In this document: positions 23,695-35,398 of the stretch, in pieces
Layout: the number at the start of each line of letters is the position of its first letter
How positions within the stretch are numbered: position 1 is the first letter of the stretch
NCBI GenBank assembly: GCA_963082875.1
Contig: OY720098.1
Coordinates: 11,966,001 to 12,030,000, forward strand
Origin: Corella eumyota
Lineage: Eukaryota; Chordata; Ascidiacea; Phlebobranchia; Corellidae
Direction of reading: 5' to 3'
DNA: 64,000 nucleotides
Program-made: the position numbers and the translations under genes
Notes under the pieces: generated by a model
Seen by the model: the letters and a program-made list of their open reading frames with translations, nothing else
Databases searched by the model: none
Told to the model about the DNA's origin: nothing

Positions 23695-26679
23695 ATGAAT
23701 TTTACTAATTTTAATGTGAATGACACCGAAAATGATTTCAACCTATCAGATTGGAACAACAAAGCTGAGCAATATAACCCATGGAAAGGCAAGTTTGCAC
23801 TTCAACAAAAAATCGAAGTAGGCTTTCTCGGACTAATTGCTGTCGTGGGGACACTTGGCAATCTGTTGGTTATATTCTCAATCGCGCTGGCGAACCGTTC
23901 ACAAAAAAATGGAAATCAGTTTATTATCAACCTAGCCATCGCCGATTTAATGGTTTGTTTACAGATTTTTATGTTGTCAAGTCTGCTGCGTTGATCATTG
24001 TTTACGTTCACTTCCCCTTGCTGGGTTATATTTGAACGAATAGATGATGATCAATGGCTTTAGATAACTAATAATAGTATTGGTGTGATAAAAACTATGT
24101 TGATTCTGTGACAGATATCCGGTATTTCCATACCACTGATTATAGCAAACGTCGTCGCTACTGAAAATGTTTTGCCTCCAACAGCGTGTAGAATTGTTGG
24201 TTACGTTATGTCAATGTCATGCACTTGTTCCATTTGGAATTTGTCTGGAATTGCTCTTAATAGGTAAATATTTTTTTACTTGATCAATACAACATTTTAA
24301 AGATATCAACAAACATAATTTTTTACTTTGGTTCATAAGTCGTCAATATTATTGTTTATTTCTCAAATGCGTCGATAAGACCAGACAACCAAAAATTCGA
24401 TAAGGTATTTACTGAATGGCATAGCGACTGTAATTTTCCCCGTATAAAAGCATTGGGTAAAATATGTTTTTATTTTAATGTTGCCAACCACAAGTGCACA
24501 AAACGGAAAATAATTTAAAGCTTATCATAAATATTGCATTGCATTAATTGTATGGCATTTTTGAAAATAAAATAATTTGGAATACTTTTAGGTCAATCAA
24601 GCCGTTCAATAAGCTTGTTTAAAATTTTTGTGATCATTAATAATTAAGGAGCCATTTATGTGAAAATTTGTAGCTGTTTTCAAGAATAACTCAAAGCTGG
24701 TTTATATATTATACTATATTTTCGCGTGAACGCAATTCCAGGTAGCCAATAGGAAAACCACATATAGTAAACAGAACCCCTTGTAAAAAAATTCCTAAAT
24801 AAAATAATCGCCCTCAATAGAATTTGTAAAATTACAAACGTTTTTTTTTTTTCATATCCACATAAGGGGATAGGGGAAGGATGTGATATTGTGACGTGTT
24901 TAAGCAATCCGCAAACACGGGGCTTAAGGGGAAAAGTGTGGTATTGGAGCGACTCGAACCCAAAACTTTTCGGCCATGACCAATATACCACACTATCGGA
25001 CGTTTTTTAATTTTCTATTTTTTGAAAAAAAAATAACGTTATGTTTTTAGTGCTAGGCTAACTATAAAGTGGACAATGCAATTTAAATGTGTTTTTGTTT
25101 ACTAAAACACAAGTTATGGGTAAAATTGTGGTTCTGTGACATAAAGCAATAACCAAACACGACCAAAAACTTATTTTTAAACTGAACAAACTCCATCCTA
25201 AAATTGTACTTGTTTTAAAACACTATAACATGGTTATAGTATTATAGAACATGATAAATATAAAAAAAACTATTTCAATTACAGATATTGGGCGGTGGCA
25301 AGGCATTACAGTTATAAAAAGGTCTTTGCTAAAAGCAGTGTTATTATTATGTTGATTTTAATATGGGTGTATTGTTTTCTAGTGTACATTCCAACATTTT
25401 TTCACCCTTATCCGTAAGTACATATTAAAATTACTTGATTGTTTTTTATAATATTTTTAATTTTTGTTAACCTTAAAATATATTTTAAACAAAATTTGTT
25501 GGAATTAATAATTTGAAATAATAAATTTTTAACACTGGTTTAAGATAGTTGACGTACTTCCCATATATTAATTTAACAAATTTTAAAGTAGGGGCGCATA
25601 CCAAGATGACAGACTTAAGCGTGAAATAAATTAACGTTTGTTATTTGGCGTATTGTAATTGACATCTGCATTGTAGTATGCTTCCTAAGTGTTAAACCAC
25701 ACGGGAAGTAGTGTTAGCCTATAACATGCATATGATATATTAGTTGATATTAGTTCAAGTCATTTTTTTATGACAACTTAATGTTTAATGTATTTTTTTA
25801 GGTTTGATGCTGATTCTATGCAATGTAGTTGGGATCCATACGCTTCACCAATCTACAATATTATTTTACTAGTAGGGGGCCTCAACATTCCATTTATTAT
25901 AATAGCATATTCATATTGGGGCGTAATAAGGTAATTGTATACATTTACCTAAAACAGATGTGTGCATATTAACTATTAAAGGGTAGACTACTATAGCCGT
26001 ATAATTTTTGGATACTAATAAAATGTGTCTTAAAATTGATTTTTTATTTTTAGAACTGTGCAAAAAAGTGAGGCATCAGTACGAGGTCATTGCAAGCAAT
26101 CAAGTACACCGATTAGGCAACAAATTCATCACCAGGCCATGAAGCGCAGAATGGATCTCTTACGCACCTTGGCGGTTACAACCGCTGCCTTTTTAGCTTT
26201 CTGGTTGCCGTACGGAGTAATACATGGCCTAAGCCTACAAGTTACACCTATACTTGGAAAGGTAAAAACGAAGTTCAATTTTAAAATTGTTTCAACTTGT
26301 TATCCTTAAAAGAAAACTTTATGTAATGTTTTGGCCCTTTTTAGTATTTTGCGTGGCTTGGGGCTTCAAATTCAACAATTAATTTCATTATTTACGGAGT
26401 AATGAACCCATTGTTTCGAAATGATTACAAGAACTGCCTGGTTTATCTGGCACATCTCGGAAGGTAAGAACGCCAACTTTACATCTGATATATTTTATAA
26501 AATAAGATTCTAAGTCCTTCTATTTTAATATTAATGTCATTAAATCATTATTTAGGCAGAGGTATAGTAAAGGTAAACAATGTCAACGTCCAATAAGCAC
26601 AAGTCATAGAAGACCAACATTATTTACTAACTTCTTATCGAAATATAATACACCTAAACATCGCTTTAACGATGGTTAA
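23695..26679 (+). CDS. Class A (rhodopsin-family) GPCR 2 with short tail, paralogue of GPCR 1
   Basis: Seven exons: 23695-23952, 24115-24263, 25285-25413, 25802-25930, 26054-26261, 26345-26463 and 26556-26679 (TAA). They join in frame to 371 residues. The N-terminus has NFT and NDT sequons and the sequence YNPW, also present in GPCR 1. Landmarks are GTLGNLLVIFS in TM1, LAIADLM in TM2, a TM3 end of LNRYWAVA, FWLPYG in TM6 and NFIIYGVMNPLF in TM7. The TM3-ECL2 cysteines are in TACRIVGY and MQCSWDP. Intron phases are identical to those of GPCR 1, and exons 2, 4 and 5 have identical lengths (149, 129 and 208), which shows duplication from one gene. The tail after TM7 is short and basic, unlike that of GPCR 1. 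The ligand is unknown; melatonin-receptor/GPR84-like by overall look only. Confidence 0.9.
24841..25003 (-). mobile_element. Second tRNA-derived SINE family with poly(A) tail, in a GPCR-2 intron
   Basis: Read on the minus strand, a head with A-box-like 'gtgtggtatattggtca' and B-box 'gggttcgagtcgc' is followed by a short body ('cacacttttccccttaagcc') and a 12-base A-tract (t-run on the plus strand near 24840-24852). This differs from the longer SINE at 51 and 55 kb. A related copy is at 51515-51640. The head is not a functional tRNA gene as judged by eye. Confidence 0.65.
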
Positions 26680-26821
26680 CTAAACGTGTATTCGTTCAAG
26701 ACTTTCAAATTTTTGCACAATTCTGAAGAGCTTTAACCTTATAACTTTAACTTTGGGCAAAAAAGACTTAAATTTTTCTAGACTTTCAATTGTACAACAT
26801 AATTTATATTTTTTAAATATT

Positions 26822-26827
26822 TTTATT
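26822..26827 (-). terminator. Probable poly(A) signal of the EGF/ZP gene
   Basis: AATAAA on the minus strand about 60 bases past the stop at 26885. It lies inside the predicted 3' UTR of the convergent GPCR-2 gene. Confidence 0.5.
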
Positions 26828-26858
26828 ACCGCGAAACGATTTCACGCAATATTTTGAA

Positions 26859-26864
26859 AATAAA
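26859..26864 (+). terminator. Probable poly(A) signal of GPCR 2
   Basis: AATAAA lies 180 bases after the GPCR-2 stop and only 21 bases before the stop codon of the convergent EGF/ZP gene, so the two 3' UTRs probably overlap. Confidence 0.5.
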
Positions 26865-26884
26865 GAAACACAAAAGTTTCGTTT

Positions 26885-29800
26885 TTAAGAAGCGAGGTCT
26901 TCGTTTCTTAAAATAAATTTGTTAAAGTTGCGACGCCGTCTAAAGAAGGCGACCAAAATGAGGAGAATTAAACCAAAAGTAATAACAGCCAGGAAACCAA
27001 CCAGCAGCGAAACGGCAATGATTTCTAAAAATGAAACATTAAATTAAAAAATCTACATGGTTATATGAAAGTAGATAAGCCTTGCTAGTTGTTAAATAAG
27101 AAATACAAAAATTTATTTTGGTAAAAATCGAGACTTACCCATTCGGCTTGTTGTTTTTGGTGCGGTAATTTCAGGCTCCGGTTGATCTGGTTGAATGATT
27201 AAGTCGATTCCACCGTCATCGTTGTTCAACTCTAGACTCTCTTCTCCAGTCATTTGGGGTACAATAGTAATTGGTCCCAACACTGAGTAACTCGTAAATT
27301 CATGTTCATTTAAATCATCAACTGAACGCTTTGCGACGGTTAACACACATCTTCGAGCGGGCGTAGAGCCAGATTGACAAATCTGAGTGAAATTTAATAT
27401 TAAATGAATGATAAATAAATAAGTAAAGTAATAATAACTCAGTTAAAAATTTAATGTTTATGGAAATTAAAATTAATTTTTAATAAAAACCAAACTGTAA
27501 AATCCACCTTAATAGAAATTCTTTAGCAAAAAAGGCGGTTTAACTGCAAAATACTTACAGAAGCGGGTTGAATTGTAGGGCTAGCTTGGCAGACCGACAA
27601 TGCAGCGTGAATGTAAACTTCTCTGCACGATTTCATATTAGGAACAACAAAAGATAAGCAAGCTAAATTGCGAGACGAAGAAGTGCCAGCGACAGCTAAC
27701 GGGCTGCTGGACTGACATCTAAAAAAAAGTCCAGTTTAGTTTATATAATTTAAAATAAAATCGTTCAAAATTTACTTAAATAATCTTACCCTCTTTTATT
27801 AAGTAAAACCACGGTGCCTGTTCCTTCGCCAGATTGGTGACTGCATGACAATACCACGTGGTCCAACAAAGTTGAGAAGTCGTGATGGCTTAAAAAAAGC
27901 TTTAAAAAACAAAAATATTGTAATAAAATTCAAAAAACAAAATTTAATAATAAAAATAAATATACCTTATCGTAAGTAGCCTCAAACTGCACATAAATGG
28001 TTTGACCAACTGTATAAACAGCGCTATTTTGAACAACGTAAGCAGAAGGGCACGGACTATGGCAAGTAGATATCTTGCACAATTGAACAGTGACATCATG
28101 AACTTTCGAGTTGGCTAGACGGTTACGTTGGTCGTCGACCCTGTATATATTACAACACTAACATCTGGTAAGAATCTTGTAGTGAAAAATTCAAGAATAT
28201 ACTTACAAAGGCCTTAGCGAAGTGACCATATAGTATTCTCCAGTATAGGTGCAGTTAAATCTTAATACTGGCACAGGCATATCGTAGGTCATTCCCGATT
28301 TGGTTTGTTTTGTGGACGAAATCCATAAAGTGTTGGTAACAACTGTAGCGAGATTGTGTTCATCAGATCGTCCACCAGTCCATATATTGACACGACTTGA
28401 ACCACAGTCAGAGAATGGAAATCCCAATGAAATTTGATAGTTGTAGCCTTGGTAATTCGCTAAAAAGCAAAAATACACCAAAGTTATTCTTAAGATTTAA
28501 AGGAAAAAATTTTGGATAAACTACCTTTGCATTCATCACTTGGCTGCGCAGATGTTCTTACACTACTTTGACTGTCAACAAACATGTAACTGCCTCCCAT
28601 GTTGTTATCGAATTCGTCATAAAAGGTCTTTGGAATTGTAAGATCGATGCTTTTCGAAGAACAGGTCAGTCTTGGCACGGCTAAATACAAACGAAAACGT
28701 AAGGAAACATTTTAAACTTTTTTTTATATATTTTTATCCTTGATGTGGAAAGGTCGACTTCATGACCTCAACATAGACTCCCATATGTTACTCCGACCCT
28801 GTCTCGATTTGCCTTTGGCAGTTCGAGGAATAATTAGACTGCTAATTAAATGCTAGATTAGCAGAAGTCTATACCGTTTATAGCGCATTACTTGAGGGCG
28901 CTACAGCATAAGACCAGTAGAAAGTTAAATGGGTAAATTGTTAATTGCAATTTACTTACGAATGGTACAAAGTCGACCGAAGTAACCATCCGAACTTGCA
29001 CAATAGAAACCGCCTTCGTGTCTGCAGGACAGGAAACATTGACAATCATTTTGGCAAGGGTTGCTGCTGCAAGCTGAATCAACAGGAGGTGGCCTCTCAT
29101 CACAAGTGCTTCCGACCCAAGGGGATACACAGGCACAACTAAAAATTTTATTTTAATTATTAAATAATGGCTTGGACAAAAAATTAAAGGCTTTGTTAAA
29201 AAAAATACTGACGTTGGGCGATCAAAAACTATAGTACACGTCCCTCCATTTAAGCAATAAGAAATACATCTAGTATCCTCCGCTTTAAGTTGACACTGGT
29301 TTCCAGTAAACGCGAGTAAACAGTTGCAGCTAAAAATAGCAAATGTAATTATAATAAATAAATAAAACAGCTAAAAATAACAAAGATAATAAATGGTTTA
29401 GTTATTATAATAAATGAAAATTTAATATCAAATGCATTACGTGGGTTGTCCAAATTTTAGCTCGCAGGTTCCACCATTATGACAAGAAAACGAGTTACAA
29501 GGATCAGATTGACACTGGTACCCACTGTAACCACTTGGACAAGAGCAGGTAGCCTGGGCGGAAGTAACCCTGCAAGTACCACCATTTTGACATTGAAAAG
29601 AGTAGCAGGGATCATGTTGGCATTGATGTCCCGAATATCCAGTTAAGCAAGAACAGGTTGCTTGTCCAGCAGCAACTCTGCAAGTTCCACCATTGTAACA
29701 AGAATATGACGAGCAAGCATCTGATCCACAATGAAGGCCAGTGTAACCACTTGCACAAGTACAACTAAAGAAAAGGTTTTTAAATTCATTTTAACATTTA

Positions 29801-32800
29801 ATATACTTTAATGAATAAAAAGAATAATTATACCTTGCTTGACCAAAGGAGAACTTGCAGGAGCCCCCATTATAGCAAGGGTATGAACTACAAGCATCTT
29901 GTTGACATTGATTTCCACTATATCCAGAAACACAAGAACAAGTTGCTTGGTTGTTTACAAGACGACATGATCCACCATTATAGCAAGTCAAACTGCAAGC
30001 CTGTGTTTGGCACTGAGAACCACTATATCCAGCCACACAAGAACAAGTTGCTTGCCCAGAAACTATCCTGCAGGTTCCACCATTATAACAAGTATATGAC
30101 GAACAGGCATCTGATCCACAATGAAGTCCAGTGTATCCATTTACGCAAGTACAACTAAGAATATAAAATACCATTAACAACAAGGTACATAATTCATTTT
30201 AAGACGCAACAAAAAAATTTACCTTGCTTGACCAAATAAAAGTTTGCAAGAACCCCCATTATAGCAAGAATATGAACTACAAGAATCTTGTTGACATTGG
30301 TTTCCACTGTATCCAGTTACACAAGAGCAAGTTGCTTGGCCAGAAACCATTCTGCAAGTTCCACCATTGTAACAAGAATAGGAAGAGCAAGCATCTGATC
30401 CACAATGAAGTCCAGAGTATCCGCTTACACAAGTACAACTAAAAAATATATTGGTAAGTATCTAAATTTTAAAAAATATATCTGACCCACAATGAAGTTC
30501 AGAGTATCCGTTTGTGCAAGAGCAACTAATAATTAAGTGGTATAAATTTTTACAAATTTCTTATTTTCATAAGGCATTTTCTCTAAACATCTTACCTGGG
30601 TTGCCCAAAGGAAAGTGTGCAAGAACCTCCATTATAGCAAGGATAAGAACTGCAGGCATCTAGTTGACATTGAATTCCACTGTAGCCTGATACACAAGAA
30701 CATGTTGCTTGTCCTGACACCATTCTGCAAGTTCCTCCATTATTACAAACAAAGGAACTGCAAGCATCACGTTGGCATTGGTTACCAGAGTAACCAGTTA
30801 AACAACTGCAAGTTGCTTGCCCAGAAACCATTCTGCAGGTTCCACCGTTATAACAAAAATATGATACACATGCATCTGATCCACAATGAAGCCCAGAGTA
30901 TCCATCAATGCAAGAGCAACTTCAGTAAAATAAAGTTGGTTAAAAGTGTTGTCTTAAAAATATTTATAATCAAAAATTCACAAATAATAACCTCAACTAT
31001 ACCTTGGCTGTCCAAATGAAAGCTTGCAGGAGCCACCATTATAGCAAGAATAAGAACTACAAGCATCTTGTTGGCATCGACTTCCACTATAGCCTGATAC
31101 GCAGGTGCAAGTTGCTTGGCCAGAAACCATTCTGCAGGTTCCACCATTGTAACAAGAATATGACGAGCAAGCATCCGATCCACAATGAATTCCGGTATAT
31201 CCATTTATACAAGAGCAACTAATTACGAAAATGTAATTAGTAGCAGTTTCGAACTACAAATAATGTGGTAGATTTAAAAAAATATGTTTTATTTACCTTG
31301 CCTGTCCAAAAGTAATTTTACAAGAACCCCCATTATAACAAGGGTGGGAACTGCAAGCATCAAGTTGGCACTGATTTCCACTGTAGCCTAATACACAAGA
31401 ACATGTTGCTTGTCCTGACAACATTCTGCAAGTTCCTCCATTATTACAAACAAAAGAATGGCAAGCATCCTGTTGGCATTGATTTCCTGTATAACCTGGT
31501 AAACAAGAACAAGTTGGCTGCCCAAAAACCATCCGGCAGGTTCCACTATTATAACAAGCATAGGATGAGCAAGCATCTGAATCACAATGAAGACCAGAGT
31601 ATCCGTTTGCACATGTGCAACTAAAGTAAAATAGAGTTTTGTCTGTTAAAAATAACTTTTAAGGGTTACAAGTTTAAAATTAAATGTATACCTGGGCTGT
31701 CCAAAGGAAAGCTTGCAAAAACCCCCATTATAGCAAGGAAATGAACTACAAGCATCTTGTTGGCATTGGTTTCCACTATATCCTGAAACACAGGAACAAG
31801 TTGCTACCCCTGCAGAAACTTTGCATGTACCACCATTGTAACAAGAGTATGAAGAGCAAGCATCTGACCCACAATGAAGCCCAGAGTAACCAATTGCACA
31901 GGTGCAACTAAAATACAATTGTTATCAAATAATAAACCAAGAAGAGCGTATATAATGCTGAAAGCTGTTTTACCTGGCTTGTCCAAATGAAAGTTTACAG
32001 GAACCCCCATTATAGCAAGGATATGAACTACAAGCATCTTGTTGACATTGATTTCCACTATATCGCAGTACACAAGAGCAAGTTGCTTGGCCAGAAACTA
32101 CCCTGCAGGTTCCACCATTGTAACAAGAAAAGGAAGCGCAAGCATCCAAATCACATTGAAGGCCAGAGTAACCGCTTGTGCAAGTACAACTAAATGCAAA
32201 TTAAGTAAATAGAAATTTTTTTGATTAATAGAAATTTTATTTATATAAGGTTATATTTACCTGGCTTGACCCAATGAAAGTCTACAGGAACCCCCATTAT
32301 AGCACAAGAAAGAACTGCAGGCATCAAGTTCGCATTGGTTTCCACTATAGCCCGTTAAACAAGAACATGTTGCTTGGTTATTGACAAGGCGACATGAACC
32401 ACCATTATAGCAAGTCAAACTGCAAGCCTGTGTTTGGCATTGAGAACCACTATATCCAGTCACACAAGAACAACTTGCTTGGTTGTTTACAAGACGACAT
32501 GAACCACCATTGTAGCAAGTCAAACTGCAAGCCTGTGTTTGGCATTGAGAACCACTATATCCAGTCACACAAGAACAACTTGCTTGGTTGTTTACAAGAC
32601 GACATGAACCACCGTTATAGCAAGTCAAACTGCAAGCCTGCGTTTGGCATTGAGATCCACTATATCCAGACACACAAGAACAACTTGCTTGGTTGTTTAC
32701 AAGGCGACATGAACCACCATTGTAGCAGGACAAACTGCAAGCCTGTGTTTGACATTGAGAACCACTATATCCAGTCACACAAGAACAAGTTGCTTGGTTG

Positions 32801-34878
32801 TTTACAAGGCGACATGAACCACCATTGTAGCAAGTCAAACTGCAAGCCTGCGTTTGGCACTGAAAACCACTATATCCAGCCACACAAGAACAAGTTGCTT
32901 GGTTATTTACAAGACGACATGAACCACCATTGTAGCAAGTCAAACTGCAAGCCTGTGTTTGGCATTGAGAACCACTATATCCAGTCACACAAGAACAAGT
33001 TGCTTGGTTGTTTACAAGACGACATGAACCACCATTGTAGCAAGTCAAACTGCAAGCCTGCGTTTGGCATTGAGAACCACTATATCCAGCCACACAAGAA
33101 CAAGTTGCTTGGTTGTTTACAAGACGACATGAACCACCATTGTAGCAAGTCAAACTGCAAGCCTGCGTTTGGCATTGAGATCCACTATATCCAGAAACAC
33201 AAGAACAAGTTGCTTGGTTGTTTACAAGACGACATGAACCACCATTGTAGCAAGTCAAACTGCAAGCCTGCGTTTGGCACTGAAAACCACTATATCCAGC
33301 CACACAAGAACAAGTTGCTTGGTTGTTTACAAGACGACATGAACCACCATTGTAGCAAGTCAAACTGCAAGCCTGCGTTTGGCACTGAAAACCACTATAT
33401 CCAGCCACACAAGAACAAGTTGCTTGGTTGTTTACAAGACGACATGATCCACCATTATAGCAAGTCAAACTGCAAGCCTGCGTTTGGCACTGAAAACCAC
33501 TATATCCAGAAACACAAGAACAAGTTGCTTGGTTGTTTACAAGACGACATGAACCACCATTATAGCAAGTCAAACTGCAAGCCTGTGTTTGGCATTGAGA
33601 TCCACTATATCCCGAAACGCAGGAACAACTATACCGTCAAAAAATTAGTGGTGAAATTTTTGTTGTTTATATCATATTTATTTATTGTTTATTTATTTTT
33701 AAGATTTTAAACTAAAAGCCACAAGTATAAAAATAATAAATTAGGGTTATACGTACGTTGGAACGCCCGAAGTAATCTGGCAATTTCCATTATTAAAGCA
33801 TGTAAAGGCGCTACAAGGCGTCTCCTCGCAACGTGAACCAGAAAACCCGGTTGTACACGAGCATCTACAAGCATATCAATTGCAATGTTAAGTCATAAGT
33901 GTAAACCATACACGTTTTTATTAAAAAAAAGAATCTTACACTGCTTTAGAATTTTCGACAATGCAAGCACCTCCATTTTCACACACGACTCCGGTACAAA
34001 TGCTTCCGCAACTAAAAAAAATGATTTAAAAAAAATTGATGTTTTTGTTAATTAAAAAAAAAAGATTTTTAAGTTCCTGTAAAATATATTAGCTATGATG
34101 ATTTTGGAACGATTTAGACAACCATAATTGCGATTTTTCCATTTGCTTTACTTACGCCTGGCCCAAAGCGGTTGTTACACATTGTTCTTGATACAAGCAT
34201 GGTACTCCGTTGCAATATACCAGAGTAAAGCACACAGCAAAGTAATCCGTAGTCCCGGGCGTCCTGAAAACAAAGAGTTTAAGCAATTTAGAAACTTCCC
34301 TGTAAAAGCTGTAGGTTATCAACTTTTACTATAACTTACTGCTTCAGTACACAACCCTGTCCTGAGCCGCAAACGGCAGCAAGGCGGGAGGGACACTGGC
34401 TAGGACTTTCGCCAACACTGCGAAACACTAAAACTGCTGCTCTTTCGCGCTCAGAAAGTATGACTGGAAAGCTTTTTCTCTCATTTTTCTGTCTATCGAG
34501 ATCCTTTGCATTTACGTTACTGTTTTTGCCTTTAACTTCATCATTTTCTTGTATGTCGTCATCCTCATAATCATTGTCGCCATTTCCCGACGACGAAACA
34601 CCTGCAAAGAACAATATTTAAAATTTGTATTTTCTTATTAAAATTTATTAATAAGTACGGGTAAATCGTACTGTAATTTGGTGGTGTTGTCTTGGTTGTT
34701 GTAGTAGACGGTGTAGTAGTGGTAGAAGACTTCCAAAATATTGAATGAGCCACGCCAAAAAGTAAGAAATATCTGATAAAACAAAATACCTTTTACAAAT
34801 CTTAAAATATACCTAGAGATACTTTTTATTGGTTTTTTGCGCATTAGTACATACTTACATTAAATAATAGAACTTCAT
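26885..34878 (-). CDS. Multi-EGF, ZP-domain, single-pass membrane protein (ascidian vitelline-coat precursor-like)
   Basis: The model has 24 exons. First seven: 34878-34859, 34772-34672, 34601-34340, 34263-34156, 34011-33940, 33864-33757, 33628-32261. Eight 216/321/324-nt EGF modules: 32189-31974, 31907-31692, 31620-31297, 31218-31003, 30919-30596, 30438-30223, 30154-29834, 29764-29441. Last nine: 29329-29213, 29138-28960, 28680-28525, 28459-28207, 28140-27966, 27899-27790, 27718-27559, 27382-27139, 27024-26885. All phases close, giving 1,909 residues. Order: signal peptide (about 1-17), Thr-rich and acidic linker, about 36 EGF repeats (about 164-1,497), ZP domain (about 1,498-1,800), dibasic AKRS cleavage site (about 1,800), TM helix (about 1,866-1,888) and an FRRRRN cytoplasmic tail. 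EGF plus ZP plus TM is the plan of Halocynthia HrVC120, precursor of the sperm-binding coat protein VC70. A uromodulin-like matrix role is the alternative. Confidence 0.9.
27139..28680 (-). other. ZP (zona pellucida) polymerisation domain of the EGF/ZP protein
   Basis: Six exons encode a segment beginning PRLTCSSKSIDLTIPK and containing cysteines at the expected ZP-N and ZP-C places (ECK, SDCGS, FNCTY, VQLCKIS, VLSCSH, GCQSSS, LACLSF, KSCREV, QICQSG, RRCVLTV). A dibasic AKR-S site follows the last cysteine, as expected for release of ZP proteins from the membrane before polymerisation. The segment after it is acidic and Pro-rich and leads into the TM helix. Confidence 0.85.
28741..28915 (-). 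mobile_element. SINE fragment in an EGF/ZP gene intron
   Basis: On the plus strand 'ctgtctcgatttgccttt', 'ggcagttcgaggaata', 'ctataccgtttatagcgc' and 'gagggcgctacag' match the body of the 7330-7630 SINE. The tRNA-like head is lost or unrecognisable. Confidence 0.6.
30481..30525 (-). pseudogene. Truncated EGF exon remnant in an intron
   Basis: Minus-strand sequence starting just after an AG acceptor reads as SCSCTNGY, SELHC, GSD, the same opening as the EGF modules that begin at 30438 and 31620. It stops after about 45 bases in AT-rich intron with no donor. It is a partial copy left by module duplication, not a functional exon. Confidence 0.7.
32330..33590 (-). repeat. 12-copy 105-bp EGF-coding tandem array within one exon
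   Basis: Twelve consecutive EGF units share the core CYNGGSCRLVNNQ and differ at only a few positions (VSGY/VAGY/VTGY, FQC/SQC, ATC/ASC). Spacing is C-x3-C-x5-C-x8-C-x-C-x8-C. The 105-bp units are also nearly identical at DNA level, including synonymous sites, so the array looks recently expanded or homogenised. The other EGF modules of the gene are much more diverged and are separated by introns. Confidence 0.95.
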
Positions 34879-34929
34879 TTTGCAAAAATGCAACCGAGAA
34901 AAATCAAACTATAACAACTAAAGGTTATA

Positions 34930-34950
34930 AAATTATATAACAAACTTATA
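34930..34950 (-). promoter_or_regulatory. Possible TATA element of the EGF/ZP gene
   Basis: On the minus strand a TATATAA-type motif followed by TTTTATAACC lies about 55-70 bases upstream of the ATG at 34878. This is a plausible core-promoter position, but AT-rich sequence makes chance matches common. Confidence 0.3.
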
Positions 34951-35398
34951 GGCCCCTCAGCTCAAAAAGAAGGTCCACAGTAGTTTGTCACATGTTTTAT
35001 AATGCATAACTGAGGCGTCGATTGCGCAATTTGAGTCTCGAAATAGGGCGCGAGGTAATTAATGTAACATTCCAACACATTTTTGCCATTTATAGGAAAT
35101 CAAGATTTATACCAAGAGTGCTTTTAGCAGGCATTTTGAATTTGGGAATTCGTGATCAACGTAAGAGAATAAACGGCTAAAAACCAATGTAGAACGCTAA
35201 TAAAAACTAACGGTAATAAATACATAAATTTATTAAAATTTAAAAATATACAAAAAATAAAACATTAAAAAAGGTCATAATCGCAATAAGCAACACTTAA
35301 AAATCGCCGATTGGTTTTTTAATTATTTTGTAAATTTCAACTTGGAGAAAAAATTAGGAACATATTCACAGTTTGCTAGGATTATGTATTGAATATTT

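Noticed and set aside
24880-25000. Possible functional tRNA gene on the minus strand
   Set aside because: A and B boxes are present, but a good cloverleaf with paired acceptor stem is not evident by eye. A tail plus A-tract follows, and a second copy at 51.5 kb shares the tail, so a SINE is more likely.
32394-33710. Long plus-strand open frame of 438 codons
   Set aside because: It is the antisense shadow of the 105-bp EGF array. The period is a multiple of three, so any open frame in one unit stays open in all. The minus strand has the EGF cysteine pattern, a splice-consistent gene and flanking domains.
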